A stretch of 64,000 bases of DNA from Polyodon spathula (taxonomy: Eukaryota > Chordata > Actinopteri > Acipenseriformes > Polyodontidae), in assembly GCF_017654505.1 (NCBI RefSeq), contig NC_054540.1:40101468-40165467 (forward strand). The letters are read 5' to 3'. Each line of letters opens with the position of its first letter. Position 1 is the first letter of the stretch. A model generated the notes under the pieces. The model saw only the letters and a list, made by a program, of their open reading frames with translations. It searched no databases and was not told the origin of the DNA. This document shows, piece after piece, positions 1 through 10,690 of the stretch. The position numbers and the translations under genes were made by a program.

Positions 1-1811
1 TTGCTAAGGGAGCTAAAACCAATTCCAAAATGTTTTTCCAATATTACAACAGCAAGAGAACATTCAAAGAGGAGATTAAATGTTTAAGAGATACAAATGG
101 CAAAATCGTAGATGAAGAAAAAAAAAATAGCAAATATATTAAATGATTACTTTTCACAAGTTTTTACAAAGGAAGATACTGACAACATGCCCCACATGTC
201 ATCCAGTTCCTGTCCAGTTTTAAATAACTTTAGCATAACTGAGGCAGAAGTGTTAAAGGGACTAGGAGCTCTTAAAATAAACAAATCCCCTGGGCCGGAT
301 GAGATCCTCCCAGTAGTACTCAAAGAAATGAAAGAAGTAATTTACAAACCGCTAACCAAGATCATGCAGCAGTCTCTTGACACAGGGGTGGTACCAACAG
401 ACTGGAAAATTGCAAACGTAATACCGATCCACAAAAAGGGAAACAAAACTGAACCAGGTAACTACAGACCAGTAAGCCTGACTTCTATTATATGCAAACT
501 TATGGAAACTATAATAAGATCCAAAATGGAAAATTACCTATATGGTAACAGGGTCCTGGGAGACAGTCAACATGGTTTTAGGAAAGGGAGATCGTGTCTA
601 ACTAACTTGCTTGATTTTTTTGAGGATGCAACATCCATAATGGATAATTGCAAAGCATATGACATGGTTTATTTAGATTTCCAGAAAGCTTTTGACAAAG
701 TCCCGCACAAAAGATTAATTCTCAAACTGAACGCAGTTGGGATTCAAGGAAACACATGTACATGGATTAGGGAGTGGTTAACATGTAGAAAACAGAAAGT
801 ACTGATTAGAGGAAAAACCTCAGAATGGAGTGTGGTAACCAGCGGTGTACCACAGGGATCAGTATTAGGTCCTCTGCTATTCCTAATCTACATTAATGAT
901 TTAGATTCTGGTATAGTAAGCAAACTTGTTAAATTTGCAGACGACACAAAAGTAGGAGGAGTGGCAAACACTGTTGCAGCAGCAAAGGTCATTCAAAATG
1001 ATCTAGACAAGATTCAGAACTGGGCAGACACATGGCAAATGACATTTAATAGAGAAAAGTGTAAGGTACTGCACGCAGGAAATAAAAATGTACATTATAA
1101 ATATCATATGGGAGATATTGAAATTGGAGAAGGAATCTATGAAAAAGACCTAGGAGTTTTTGTTGACTCAGAAATGTCTTCATCTAGACAATGTGGGGAA
1201 GCTATAAAAAAGGCTAACAAGATGCTCGGATACATTGTGAAAAGTGTTGAATTTAAATCAAGGGAAGTAATGTTAAAACTGTACAATGCACTAGTAAGAC
1301 CTCATCTTGAATATTGTGTTCAGTTCTGGTCACCTCGCTATAAAAAAGATATTGCTGCTCTAGAAAGAGTGCAAAGAAGAGCGACCAGAATTATTCCGGG
1401 CTTAAAAGGCATGTCATATGCAGACAGGCTAAAAGAATTGAATCTGTTCAGTCTTGAACAAAGAAGACTACGTGGCGACCTAATTCAAGCATTCAAAATT
1501 CTAAAAGGTATTGACAGTGTCGACCCAAGGGACTTTTTCAGCCTGAAAAAAGAAACAAGGACCAGGGGTCACAAATGGAGTTTAGAAAAAGGGGCATTCA
1601 GAACAGAAAATAGGAGACACTTTTTTACACAGAGAATTGTGAGGGTCTGGAATCAACTCCCCAGTAATGTTGTTGAAGCTGACACCCTGGGATCCTTCAA
1701 GAAGCTGCTTGATGAGATTTTGGGATCAATAAGCTACTAACAACCAAACGAGCAAGATGGGCCGAATGGCCTCCTCTCGTTTGTAAACGTTTTTATGTTC
1801 TTATGTTCTTA
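1..1811 (+). mobile_element. CR1/L3-type LINE, copy 1 (5' end outside window)
   Basis: This is a non-LTR retrotransposon of the CR1 group. It starts inside the endonuclease-RT linker at the left edge and ends with a short 3' UTR and repeats of an 8-bp unit (TTATGTTC), the tail style of CR1 elements. It is nearly identical to the copies at 31927-36509 and 55466-57199, so the family was active recently. No target duplication is visible, as is usual for CR1. Confidence 0.93.
112..1740 (+). CDS. CR1-type reverse transcriptase (C-terminal part of ORF2)
   Basis: The frame encodes an RNA-dependent DNA polymerase that copies LINE RNA into DNA at a nicked chromosomal target. Visible motifs, in order, are SPGPDEILP near residue 60, NYRPVSLTS near 117, QHGFRKGRSCLTNL near 153, YLDFQKAFDKVPH near 187, the SGVPQGSVLGPLLF block, and the catalytic FADD (about 934-945). 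The C-terminal block contains the ALVRPHLEYC and ERVQRRATR motifs typical of CR1 and L2. The upstream endonuclease linker runs in another frame: a run of ten A after GAAG at 118-127, against nine in the 34.8 kb copy, shifts the frame. The ATG at 112 is therefore not a natural start. From the shift to the stop the RT part is uninterrupted. The element as a whole is probably not functional unless a frameshift is tolerated. Confidence 0.9.
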   Translation: MKKKKIANILNDYFSQVFTKEDTDNMPHMSSSSCPVLNNFSITEAEVLKGLGALKINKSPGPDEILPVVLKEMKEVIYKPLTKIMQQSLDTGVVPTDWKIANVIPIHKKGNKTEPGNYRPVSLTSIICKLMETIIRSKMENYLYGNRVLGDSQHGFRKGRSCLTNLLDFFEDATSIMDNCKAYDMVYLDFQKAFDKVPHKRLILKLNAVGIQGNTCTWIREWLTCRKQKVLIRGKTSEWSVVTSGVPQGSVLGPLLFLIYINDLDSGIVSKLVKFADDTKVGGVANTVAAAKVIQNDLDKIQNWADTWQMTFNREKCKVLHAGNKNVHYKYHMGDIEIGEGIYEKDLGVFVDSEMSSSRQCGEAIKKANKMLGYIVKSVEFKSREVMLKLYNALVRPHLEYCVQFWSPRYKKDIAALERVQRRATRIIPGLKGMSYADRLKELNLFSLEQRRLRGDLIQAFKILKGIDSVDPRDFFSLKKETRTRGHKWSLEKGAFRTENRRHFFTQRIVRVWNQLPSNVVEADTLGSFKKLLDEILGSISY

Positions 1812-1968
1812 TATAACAGACAATATACACAGGGGCGGGCACTTTGTCACATAAACGTATACAAGCAATTAAAGTGCTACCACACGCAACATATAACAGA
1901 CAATATACACAGGGGCGGGCACTTTGTCACATAAACGTATACAAGCAATGAAAGTGCTACAAAACAAA
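1812..1968 (-). repeat. Tandem pair of LTR 5'-end fragments
   Basis: Two copies of an approximately 80-bp unit lie head to tail, starting near 1811 and 1891. Read on the minus strand each contains TGACAAAGTGCCCGCCCCTG, the same start as the LTR at 47276-47876 and the fragment at 21303. They are probably scraps of that LTR family duplicated locally. Confidence 0.6.
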
Positions 1969-1975
1969 TTATATA

Positions 1976-3363
1976 TATGGTTGTAGTCAAAAGTTTACAT
2001 ACCCCAGAGGAAATTTATAATTTCTAGAAATGACTATTGTAAATATTCATAACCTGTGATTCTATGATAGTATTGTCTACAAGATGCTAGAAATTTCAAT
2101 ATGATAATGCAGTACCAAATTCTTAAGTCTAGAAAATGCTGGATTGTAGGTGAACATTCTTAGAGTATAAAAGGGTTAGGCATAGGATGATTGCTGTCAT
2201 TACCAATAAGTCAGTATGGGAAAAAATAAAGAGCTATCTGAGGACTGTAGGCAGAACAGTTTTTATTGCCATAAAGCTGGTGAAGGATACAAGAAGATTT
2301 CCAAGCATTTGAGTATCCCAATTTCAACTATTGTTTCTATTACCAGGAAGTACAAGACTCATGGTGCTGTCAACGCTCCCTCAGTCTGGAAGAATGAAGG
2401 TTCTTTCACCAAGAATAAGTAGAAGAATTGTGAGGAAAGCTAATCTGAGATTGACTGCCAAAGAAATTCAAAGTGGGACTGGGGTTTCCATTTCAACCAT
2501 AGGTTGAGTATTGCATGGTGAAGGTCTCAATGGTCGCAGGCAAAGGAAAAAGCCACTGTTAGGAAAATGTCACAAGGACAATTGCTTAAAGTTTGCAAAA
2601 TGGCATTTGAATGATGGATATGGGTTCCGGTCAAAGATTTTGTGGAGTGATGAAACAAAAATCGAGCTATTTGGTCACGCAGATAGTCGTTACGTTTGGA
2701 GAAAGTCTGGTGAGTCATACAAAGAAAAGAACACTATACCTACTTTCAAGCATGGAGGTGGTAATATCCTTCTATGAGGCTGTTTTTCCTCTAATGGCAC
2801 AGGAAATTTAGTTCCAATGCATGGTAAAATGGATTCCATAGCATACCAAAAGATATTGGCCAATCATCTGAAACCTTCCACTACAAAACTTTGTTTAAAG
2901 TGCAACTGGATGTTCCAACATGACAACGATCCAAAGCACGAATCAACATCTATTTCAGGTTGTGAAAGAAGAATAAAATCATGGTTCTGGAGTGGCCTAG
3001 TCAAAGTCTCCATCTAAATCCAATTAGAAGAAAATTCACTAAAGAATCATGCCAAAAGATCATTGACAAATACCCTAATCGTTTAAAAGAGGTTATTACT
3101 GCTAAAGGTGTCTCAACTAGCTATTAATTTAAATTTTCTTGTCAGGGTATCAATACTTTTGAATTGGCATTTTTGGAGTTTTGCAAAAACAATGCTGAAA
3201 AATAATTGTAGGTTATTGTAATTTATTTCTTGTAACTTTTTTCCTCATCCACAAAAGCAAAACTTTTGCTAAAAAAGATTTTTCCTATAATTATTTGTTT
3301 TAGAGAGATTTCTAGAAATTATAATTTTCCATTGGGGTTTGTAAACTTTTGACTGCAACTGTA
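1976..3363 (+). mobile_element. Tc1-like DNA transposon, copy 1
   Basis: Inverted termini match: the left end carries AGTCAAAAGTTTACATACCC and the right end is its near reverse complement (GTTTGTAAACTTTTGACTGC). Each is flanked by TA, the Tc1/mariner target. The termini continue with further inverted similarity (ATAATTTCTAGAAAT). A degenerate transposase lies between them. Length is about 1.39 kb, normal for Tc1. Confidence 0.88.
2216..3126 (+). pseudogene. Tc1 transposase, broken
   Basis: The gene would encode the cut-and-paste transposase of the surrounding element. The N-terminal part (MGKNKELSEDCRQN and following) is the paired-type helix-turn-helix DNA-binding domain. The catalytic part shows LWSDETK with the first Asp (near 2640-2660) and FQHDNDPKH with the second Asp (near 2910-2939). 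The third acidic residue region is scrambled. There is a frameshift between about 2400 and 2511, a TGA in the catalytic frame at 2775-2777, and further stops after 3017. The copy cannot make active transposase. Confidence 0.85.
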
Positions 3364-4850
3364 TGTTCAAGTTTACATTGGCAATCGAATAGAAAATGAT
3401 CAAATATTAAAGTGGGACAATAATAACAGGTGTTGCACATTTGTATTATACTGTACTATACTGTATATAACACCTAGAGAATGGTGTGCTATATGAAATA
3501 TTAGAAATGTTTTGCATCTGAAAGAAATTGTACCTGGATGCACTTAAGACAATGTAATGCTGAGTGTTGGACAGAATTGATTTGTGGCAACCCTCTTAAC
3601 CATACCTGATCATAATAAACATAAGCTGGGCATTCATAAATCAATTACTGTCAGCCAACCTCTGACGTATGAATGGCGGTTTGTGTATTACAAAAATCCT
3701 AAAGCACAGTGCCAGTATGATCACATTGGTCGGGCTCCATAGTCGACTGCACTTCTGGACTGCAGCAGTTGCTGTGTTTTTTTTTTTATTTTTTTTGGTA
3801 ATAGCAATAACCATAAGCATGTGACAAAACACTTTATATACAATGTATTTCAATACAGTAACTTCCAAATTGTATAAAAAAAAGTTCAATGGCAAGAACA
3901 TGGTGTGTTTAATTGATTCGAAATGCCACCAAAGTTTAGGTAATTAAAACAGGGCTGTTTGGGTAGCAAGGTTATACAAATCAATTGTCTAACAGCACAA
4001 GTAAGCGTAAACCCCATACTTACCACGCAGTAGTTTTAGCAAAGATTTTAAGAATGTGGCATTTAAAAAGAAGCAATGCAAGCATGCAGAATTAAATCTG
4101 AATGCAGAAGATAAACTGTTCACCAAGATTGTGTAAAAAAGAAATAATTGCAATATTTCTTTCTCATAAGGAGCAGTCATTTAATTTACAGAAATGTCTT
4201 TGTTCTGAGAGGGATGCAGTTTGAGCTTTTCAATGTAAAAAACATTACCTACTGCACAGATTGCGACTGTGTTTTCTCTGCAATCTGTGCCTATTCCGGA
4301 CGGGATCCCATAGGCAACTTGTAACTTTTCAACAGTCTTTAGTTTGGAATTTAGCAATAAAATTTGAATAGTGGAATATATATATATTTGAATACTTTTT
4401 TTTTTTTTTTTAATACTGTACTGACATTGGATTTTAATATTGAAGACTATACAAATATTTCTATTAAAATGCCCATTATAAAACAGAGCTTCACATTTGT
4501 TGCAGTATTTACTTCTAAATACACTAGTAACCAAAGTACAACTTCTGTCAATGGTAAGGTTTCAGACATTGAATACACTACATACAACATAAAACACAAA
4601 TAGATAGCCCAGGGGCAGGGCACTTTGCCACACTAACAAAGAGTCTTATGAAAGCTTATGACTTTACTTATCTGTTCTCATTCAGAAGTTAATAAGAAGT
4701 CTACAGCAGTGGTCCTCAAATATTTGGGCCACAGGCCTGAGGTCAAGGGCATGATCATTGTCCTTGCATTTAATTACAGTACTATTTCAAAATATTAATT
4801 AAAATTGCATTAATATACAAATGTACTAATGCCATAAAAGCAGTGTAAGA
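3364..4850. other. AT-rich intergenic DNA, no gene seen
   Basis: Contains poly-A/T runs (3777-3797, 4398-4412), a short TATATA run near 4375-4387, and near 4610-4640 a short piece resembling the inverted start of a TGTGGCAAAGTGCCC LTR. The open frames here are short and have no recognisable domain. Confidence 0.5.
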
Positions 4851-5356
4851 AGTTCCCTTTCAATTTGAAGACGACCACCAACAACATTACATATGGAATA
4901 TGCCTGCCTATTAGTAGGTATTTTCTGAGCTCTATATCAGAGCTTCCAATAAGCCCCTTCCTGGTATGACGCCCTTGCCCCACCTACCAAGGGATTAAAA
5001 CTGTCATACTGAAGAAGCCGTTTCTCTTTTTACCTCTAATGACGGTAAGGTAAGACCCTTTGTGTCAGTATCTGACGGTATTGTGAAAAAATGCTTTGAA
5101 TCTACTGTACTTCCCTTGTCTTTCAAGCTGAAAGCTGGCTTGCCTTTTTCTTTATTTTTTCATCAGCAACATGCATGTGGTTATGTTACAGGCTGCTGCT
5201 TTCCTATCTGTGGTACATGAGTCGACTGCCTGTGCACTATTGATTTAAAGGAGTGAGTGTTGCCTTCTTTTACAGCCTTTCACTCATGTTGGAGCACATC
5301 CTCCACCGGGGTTAGGCTCAGCTTGGCTCATGACTCACATGGCTGCCAAGTGTCAG

Positions 5357-5423
<67 letters not shown>

Positions 5424-5777
5424 TTGTTGTGCAGCAGCTAAAAAAAAAAAAAAAAAAAAACAACAGCAGGTCTTGTCCTCCACGGGCTGTATTTTTCCAG
5501 ACCCGCTGTATAGACCTCGCTGACTGCCTCAGCCCAGCCACCTCGGTGCATCTGACATTCAAAAAATCAACAACAGCAGTGTGTTCCCTTGTAATATTGT
5601 TATTGTATTATTGTGTTGTACTCCGTCCACAGATTCACCCCCCTTGGCTTCGGCCTGTGTGTTCTCTGGTATACGCTACGCACTGACCAGGTGTACGACT
5701 ACAGTGTGCTATCCACAGGTGCTTCAGTACCTCGGTGCACGTTCAGCCCTTGGTAATTTGGTGCCTCAGTGTGCACG
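4851..5777 (+). mobile_element. DIRS-like element, 5' region fragment (left part)
   Basis: Starts with AGTTCCCTTTCAA and tracks, with divergence, the sequence at 27432-28150: shared stretches include GACGACCACCA, CCCCTTCCTGG, and GGCTTCGGCCTGTG against GGCTTCGGTCCTGCG. It ends in a GGTGCAC-rich stretch. A GGTGC-rich stretch also lies just before the gag-like frame of the DIRS element at 60.9 kb, so I read this as the 5' untranslated region of a related element. It is interrupted by microsatellites and by the LTR at 5778-6500. Confidence 0.5.
5361..5460. repeat. (AT)n microsatellite followed by poly-A
   Basis: About 60 bp of alternating AT at 5361-5420, then about 20 A at 5441-5460. Confidence 0.97.
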
Positions 5778-6500
5778 TGTGGCAAAGTGGCTAGTGGAGG
5801 GGAACAGGTATAGCGGTGATGCGATGCAGGAGTGACAGGCAGACAACAGTTTCCAGTGAAAAGGTGCTTTTATTTATAATCCAGGTCTGGTGACCGTTAA
5901 ATAATAAATCCCCGGCTATACACAACAATATGTAAAGCACGGGGATAGCAATGATAGGACACAGTCCCGAACAAAACGAACACACGGTCACCAGTCCTGG
6001 GTGAGTGCAGACGTGCTTGTGGTGGGTGAAGACACTGTATTTTGTGACGGTTCCGTGCAGTGGTGATCCGGACTGTGCTGACCCTGGTCGACAGCTCCGG
6101 ATAGGTGAGTTAACTGTCTGGTGGTGCAAAACGCAGACAATTACAAACAAACACAACACGTAATTCCTCTTTACAACGAGAGCTCCTCTCTCGATCCTTC
6201 TCTCTCCAAGCGTTAACCCAAACGAAGGAGAAGATCAGCGTTACCCTGGCCCCTATATGTAATCCCGCATGATATCGAGATAAACGGTTGCAGCTGCCTT
6301 ATTACTTGCAGCTGCCTCTCGTTTACCTCTCAAATCAATACAGCCTTACAACAGAGTCGCGCTTCCCTCCAGGCTGACCCACTTCCCTGACCCGGAAACG
6401 AACTGTCAGGCCAGCCCTTCCAGATACTTCTCCTCCCGTTCTTTAGCGCCCTCACAGGTTAGGAGGAAGATTCATCACCAGAACTCATCTTTCCGTCACA
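5778..6500 (-). mobile_element. Solo LTR, family X, copy 1 (TSD GCACG)
   Basis: On the plus strand it begins TGTGGCAAAGTGG and ends CCGTCACA, so the LTR has the usual TG...CA ends. A perfect 5-bp duplication, GCACG, flanks it at 5773-5777 and 6501-6505. On the minus strand there is a TATATAG-type box before GGGGCCAGGG and an AATAAA polyadenylation signal near the far end. It is 723 bp long with no internal region, so it is a solo LTR left by recombination. It inserted into the GGTGCAC-rich tract of the DIRS-like fragment. Confidence 0.9.
6268..6330. promoter_or_regulatory. LTR hairpin with two CAGCTG E-boxes
   Basis: Two copies of the palindrome GCAGCTGC lie about 10 bp apart, flanked by inverted GAGATAAACG and CGTTTACCTC. 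The same structure is kept in the copy at 22570-22622. It lies upstream of the putative TATA region in the LTR orientation. A regulatory role is inference. Confidence 0.4.
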
Positions 6501-6505
6501 GCACG

Positions 6506-6690
6506 GTACATAGCACCCAGGTGCGTACAGTACCCGGTGCACTCAGTGCACACGCTGCGCGGTACGCAGGTGTCTAGTACCTCGGTGCACATAGCACCCT
6601 CAAACCCTTGGTGCACAAGGTGCCTCTATGCCCTCTGTCTGTAGACGGTGGTCCACTCCGTTGTAAGCTACGTGCTAGACACCCTTGTCA
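6506..6690 (+). mobile_element. DIRS-like 5' region fragment (right part)
   Basis: Continues the GGTGCAC-rich tract broken by the LTR at 5778-6500 and ends where the truncated Tc1 begins. Confidence 0.4.
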
Positions 6691-7400
6691 GCAGTGTGGC
6701 TTTGGCTGTATGTTTGGACTTATTGTCCTGCTGGAAGATGAATCTTCTCCCAAGACCCAGGTCTCTTGCAGACTTCAGGAGGTTTTCCTCCAGGATTTCT
6801 CTGTACTTTGTTGCATCCATTTCGCGCTCTACCTTCATGAGCTTTCCAGGCCCTGACGCAGAGACGCATCCCAATAGCATGATGCTGCCACCACCATGCT
6901 TCACTGTAGGGATGGTGTTCTCAGGATGATGTGCAGTGTTAGTCTTGCGCCAAACATAGCGCATAGCGTTGAGGCCAAAAATCTCTATTTTGGTCTCATC
7001 AGACCATAGAATCTTCTTCCATTTGGTCTCAGAGTCTCCCACATGCTTTCTGGCAAACTCTAGCCGAGATTTGATATGAGTTTTTTTCAACAATGGCTTT
7101 CTTTTTGCCACTGTCCCATAAAGACCAGTTTTGTGAAGCACCCAGGCTATTGTTGCCATTTGCACAGTGTCTCCCAGTTCAGCCGTGGAAGACTGTAACT
7201 TGTTTAGAGTTGCCAGAGGCCTCTTGGTGGCCTCCCTGACTAGTGCCCTTCTCGCCTTGATACTCCGGATAGTTTTTGAGGACGGCCTGTTCTAGACAGA
7301 TTCACAGTTGTGCCATATTCTCTCCATTTCTTAATAATGGATTATACTGTGCTCTGGGGCATATTCAATGCCTTGGAAATGTTTTTATGTCCTACCCCTG
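6668..7400 (-). pseudogene. Tc1 transposase, truncated
   Basis: The minus-strand frame 7165-6668 holds the middle of the transposase: HIKSRLEFARKH, then LWSDETKIEIFG with the first catalytic Asp, YVWRK, the glycine-rich VKHGGGSIMLLG, and FQQDNKSKHTAKAT with the second Asp. The third acidic residue and the C-terminus are absent because the element is cut at about 6690. The DNA-binding domain lies further right (about 7170-7400) in other frames with stops. Related to the 2.2 kb copy but a different subfamily. Confidence 0.82.
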
Positions 7401-7857
7401 ATGGATTGGTGCTTTTAAAGAAACTTATTCTGGATTTACTTTGAATGTTCCTTCATCATCATGATGTAGTTTTTGTTAGGAAATGTACTAACCAACTGTG
7501 GGACCTCCCAGAGACAGGTGTATTTAACCTGAAATCATGTGAACCACCTTGATTGCACACAGATTCAACTAATTCAACTAATTATGTGACTTCTAAAGAC
7601 AATTGGTTGCACCAGAGCTTATTTAGGTGTGTCATAGTAAAGGGGGTGAATACTTATGCAATCAGTTATTTTCTGTTTTATATTTGTAATTAATTTAGAA
7701 CAATTTGTAGATTTTTGTTTTTCACTTTGACATTATGGACTTTTTTTGTCTTGATCAGTGGAAAAAACTTCTAATTAAATCCATTTTGATTCCATGTTGT
7801 AACACAATAAAATGTAGAGAAGTCCAAGGGGGTATGAATACTTTTGAGAGCCACTGT
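6690..7857 (-). mobile_element. Tc1-like DNA transposon, copy 2, truncated at its 3' end
   Basis: The right end (5' end of the minus-strand element) carries a fish Tc1-type terminus, GTATGAATACTTTTGAGAGC, ending at TA near 7856. The left end is missing: the element stops just after the second catalytic Asp of the transposase. To the right, CR1 sequence resumes directly after the TA, so this Tc1 probably jumped into a CR1. Confidence 0.85.
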
Positions 7858-9080
7858 ATGGTAACAGTATCCTGGGAGACAGTCAACATGGTTTTAGGAA
7901 AAGGAGATCATATCTAACTAACCTGCTTGATTTTTTTTGAGGATGCAACATCGATAATAGGTAAATGCAAAGCATATGACATGGTTTATTTAGATTTCCA
8001 AAAAGCTTTTGACAAAGTCCTGCATAAAAAATTAATTTTCAAACTGAAAGCAGCAGGGGTTAGGGAGTGGTTAACATGTAGAAAACAGAAAGTACTCATT
8101 ACAGGAAAAATCTCAAAATGGAGCGAGGTAACCAGTGGTGTACCACAGGAATCAGTATTAGATCCTCTGCTATTCCTAATCTACATTAATGACTTAGATT
8201 CTGGTATAGTAAGCAAACTTGTTAAATTTGCAGATGACACAAAAATAGGAGGAGAGGCAAACACCGTTGCTGCAGCAAATGTCATTCAAAATTATCTAGA
8301 CAAGATTCAGAACACAGCAAACACATGGCAAATGACATTTAATAGAGAAAAGTATAAGGCACTGCACGCCGGAAATAAAAATGTGTATTATAAAAATATA
8401 GGAAATACTGAAATTGAAGAAGGAATCTATGAAAAAGACTTGGGATGTTATGTTGACTCAGAAATGTCTTCATCTAGACAATGTGGAGAAGCTATAAAAA
8501 AGGCCAACAAGATGCTCAGATATCTTGTTGAAAGTGTTGAATTAAACCAAGTAATTGTTAAAACTGTACAATGCATTAGTAAGACCTCATCTAGAATATT
8601 GTGTTCATTTCTGGTCACTTTGCTACCAAAGGATATTGTTGCTATAGAAACACTGCAAAGAAGAGCAACCAGAATTATTCTGGGTTTAAAAGACATGTCA
8701 TATGCAGACAGGCTAAAATAATGAAATCTATTCAGTCTTGAACAAAGAAGACTATGCGACGACCTAATTCAAGTATTCAAAATTCTAAAAGGTATTCACA
8801 ATGTTGACCCAAGGGACTTTTTTGATCTAAAAAAAAGAAACGAGGACCAGGGGTCACACATGGAGATAAGGCAAAGGGGCATTCAGAACAGAAAATAAGA
8901 GGCACTTTTTTACACAGGAACCAACTCCCTAGTAATGTTGCTGAAGCTTATACCCTGGGATCCTTCAAGAAGCTGCTTGATGAGATTCCTGGATCAATAA
9001 GCTACTAACAACCAAACAAGCAAGATGGGCAGAATGGCCTCCTCTCGTTTGTAAACTTTATTATGTTCTTATGTTCTTAA
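7858..9080 (+). mobile_element. CR1/L3-type LINE, copy 2, old and 5' truncated
   Basis: Begins at TGGTAACAG, matching the middle of the RT of copy 1 (about position 543), immediately after the Tc1 end. It runs through the 3' UTR phrase shared by all copies (GCAGAATGGCCTCCTCTCGT here) to the TTATGTTC tail. It is clearly more diverged than copies 1, 3 and 4. Confidence 0.9.
7927..8995 (+). pseudogene. CR1 reverse transcriptase fragment, broken
   Basis: The open stretch 7927-8721 covers the RT catalytic core: YLDFQKAFDKVLHK, a GVPQESVLDPLLF block altered from GVPQGSVLGPLLF, and KFADDTK with the catalytic Asp pair intact. Relative to copy 1 it lacks about 24 bases of the GIQGNTCTW region, has a frameshift in the first poly-T tract, shifts near 8545, and ends at a premature TAA at 8719-8721. 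The C-terminal block continues in other frames to about 8995. Non-functional. Confidence 0.85.
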
Positions 9081-9094
9081 CTATTCATTATCAA

Positions 9095-9120
9095 CCCCCC
9101 CCACACACACACACACACTC
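9095..9120. repeat. C-rich run and (CA)n microsatellite
   Basis: A run of C followed by (AC)n directly after the CR1 tail. Confidence 0.8.
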
Positions 9121-9164
9121 ACATTCTTATGTGTTCCAGCCTACACATAGTCAGTTCTTTTAGC

Positions 9165-9245
9165 CTCCAGTGTATACACAGCTCATTCCTAAGCCCTGAG
9201 ATTAGTCTGGTTGTTCTTCTTTGGATTCTCTCAGTGGTCATAATG
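9165..9245 (-). mobile_element. Diverged CR1/L2-like RT C-terminal scrap
   Basis: The stretch GATTAGTCTGGTTGTTCTTC followed by TTTGGATTCTCTC is the diverged counterpart of the minus-strand CR1 C-terminal block (compare 18985-19020). Too short to class further. Confidence 0.45.
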
Positions 9246-9334
9246 TCTGTTTCCTAAGGTTTAATGTATCATTTTATTTTGTTGTATTTTCTGTTTCCTA
9301 AGGTTTAATGCATCATTTTATTTTGTTGTATTTT
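9246..9334. repeat. Tandem duplication, 44-bp unit, two copies
   Basis: The unit starting CTGTTTCCTAAGGTTTAATG occurs at about 9247 and 9291, with one base different between copies. Confidence 0.85.
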
Positions 9335-10489
9335 TTAAGTAATTAATACTTTTGAGTTATAAATTCTGATAATCCCACTGTGGTAAGCAAAACTACAAAA
9401 AGTGATGTTACAGGAATGTGTTAGTCAGTATTCAAAGTACTAGCCTAGATATTTGGTCCTTCCAAAGTCAGACAGGTCCTCAAATGAAAGCCCTTAGATT
9501 TTTTTTCATTCATGGGCAAAGCAAGTGACAAATATGTTCTCTATTTAATTGGAAGAGTTATGGCCATCTGTATGTCTCTGCTAATCTTTCATTGGTTGAG
9601 TGTGTTTTTATGACCTGGCTTTTTAAACTCCTCTGTAAAACATTCCTGACTTCCATCCCCTTGAACTGATGCTTACAAAATAGTTGTGTCTGGTGAAGCC
9701 TTAGCCATGGACAATAAAATGTTTGTCTGACCCCCTCTCTCACTCTCTAAATCCCCAAGGTAGGACTTGGTTATTTTTATTTGTACGGTGCAATCCCCCT
9801 TCTCCCAAGGGACATGTTAAGTTTTCCATTTTTAGCCTCATCCCCTGGGAGGGCCCTAAATGTAACCATGTTAATTGAATGTGGATGTTGCTTTGTGTGT
9901 GTGTGTGGTGTTTTCCTACATTTCTGCACACAGCTGTGAGACAGGAGGAGACACAAAGGATTGACTGAGTATTTTCCCATTTCTTACACTGAAGACAGGG
10001 CAGAAGCATATGTGTGTGAGAGAGAAAGATGTGCCGGACAGATGGTATTTTTATTAATGGTACACAAATTATTACACAATGCATTCCTTTGACCTAAAGG
10101 TGTTGTTTCAAGATAGTAAAGCTTTAGTGGTAGGGAATGCAGGGAGAGAGAGGAGCTTGGCTTTGTGTGCCAAGTCAGTCATTCCAATGTGCCTTGCCAT
10201 CTTGAAGGTTCTTTTCATCCAACAGAAATTCATTCCTTTGCAGGGTCGTTCTCTGCCAGCTCTGTTTCTTTGACACAGCACAGCGATTAAGATATGCTCA
10301 AGTTCTGCCCTGCATGTTTCAGTACCAACGCAATACTTGGCTGGTACAATATCAATAACATACAAAGACATGTTATGTTATAGGACCCAAAGAAGAAAGT
10401 GTTGCAGTCTAGGCTTCTCAGTGCTAAGAGGACATACGATTTGACATGATACATCAAGTGCAGCTCAGAGACCAAGATCAGAGAACACT
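9335..10489. other. Gene-free stretch
   Basis: Only short open frames without recognisable domains. A (GT)n patch lies near 9895-9907. Nothing else is supported. Confidence 0.4.
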
Positions 10490-10690
10490 AAGTTGGTAAA
10501 AGTAGACTAAGGACAGAGTGTAGGAGACATTTCTTTACACAGAGTGCAGAATATGGAATGGATTACCAGGCCACATTGTCAATGCTGAATCAGTGTGATC
10601 CTTTAATATGTGGCTTAACAAAGTTTCTAATCATCTACTGGGAACTGGACAAGCATTGATGGGCCAAATGGTCTCCTTTTATTAATAAAA
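10490..10690 (+). mobile_element. Old CR1/L2-like LINE 3' end
   Basis: Translation in pieces gives a GRRHFFTQ-like motif (GTAGGAGACATTTCTTTACA) and a closing ATGGGCCAAATGGTCTCC, the diverged counterpart of the CR1 3' end. Considerably older than the other copies. Confidence 0.55.

Noticed and set aside
5330..5686. Open frame with a long Ile-Tyr run.
   Set aside because: It is a translation of the (AT)n microsatellite and has no domain.
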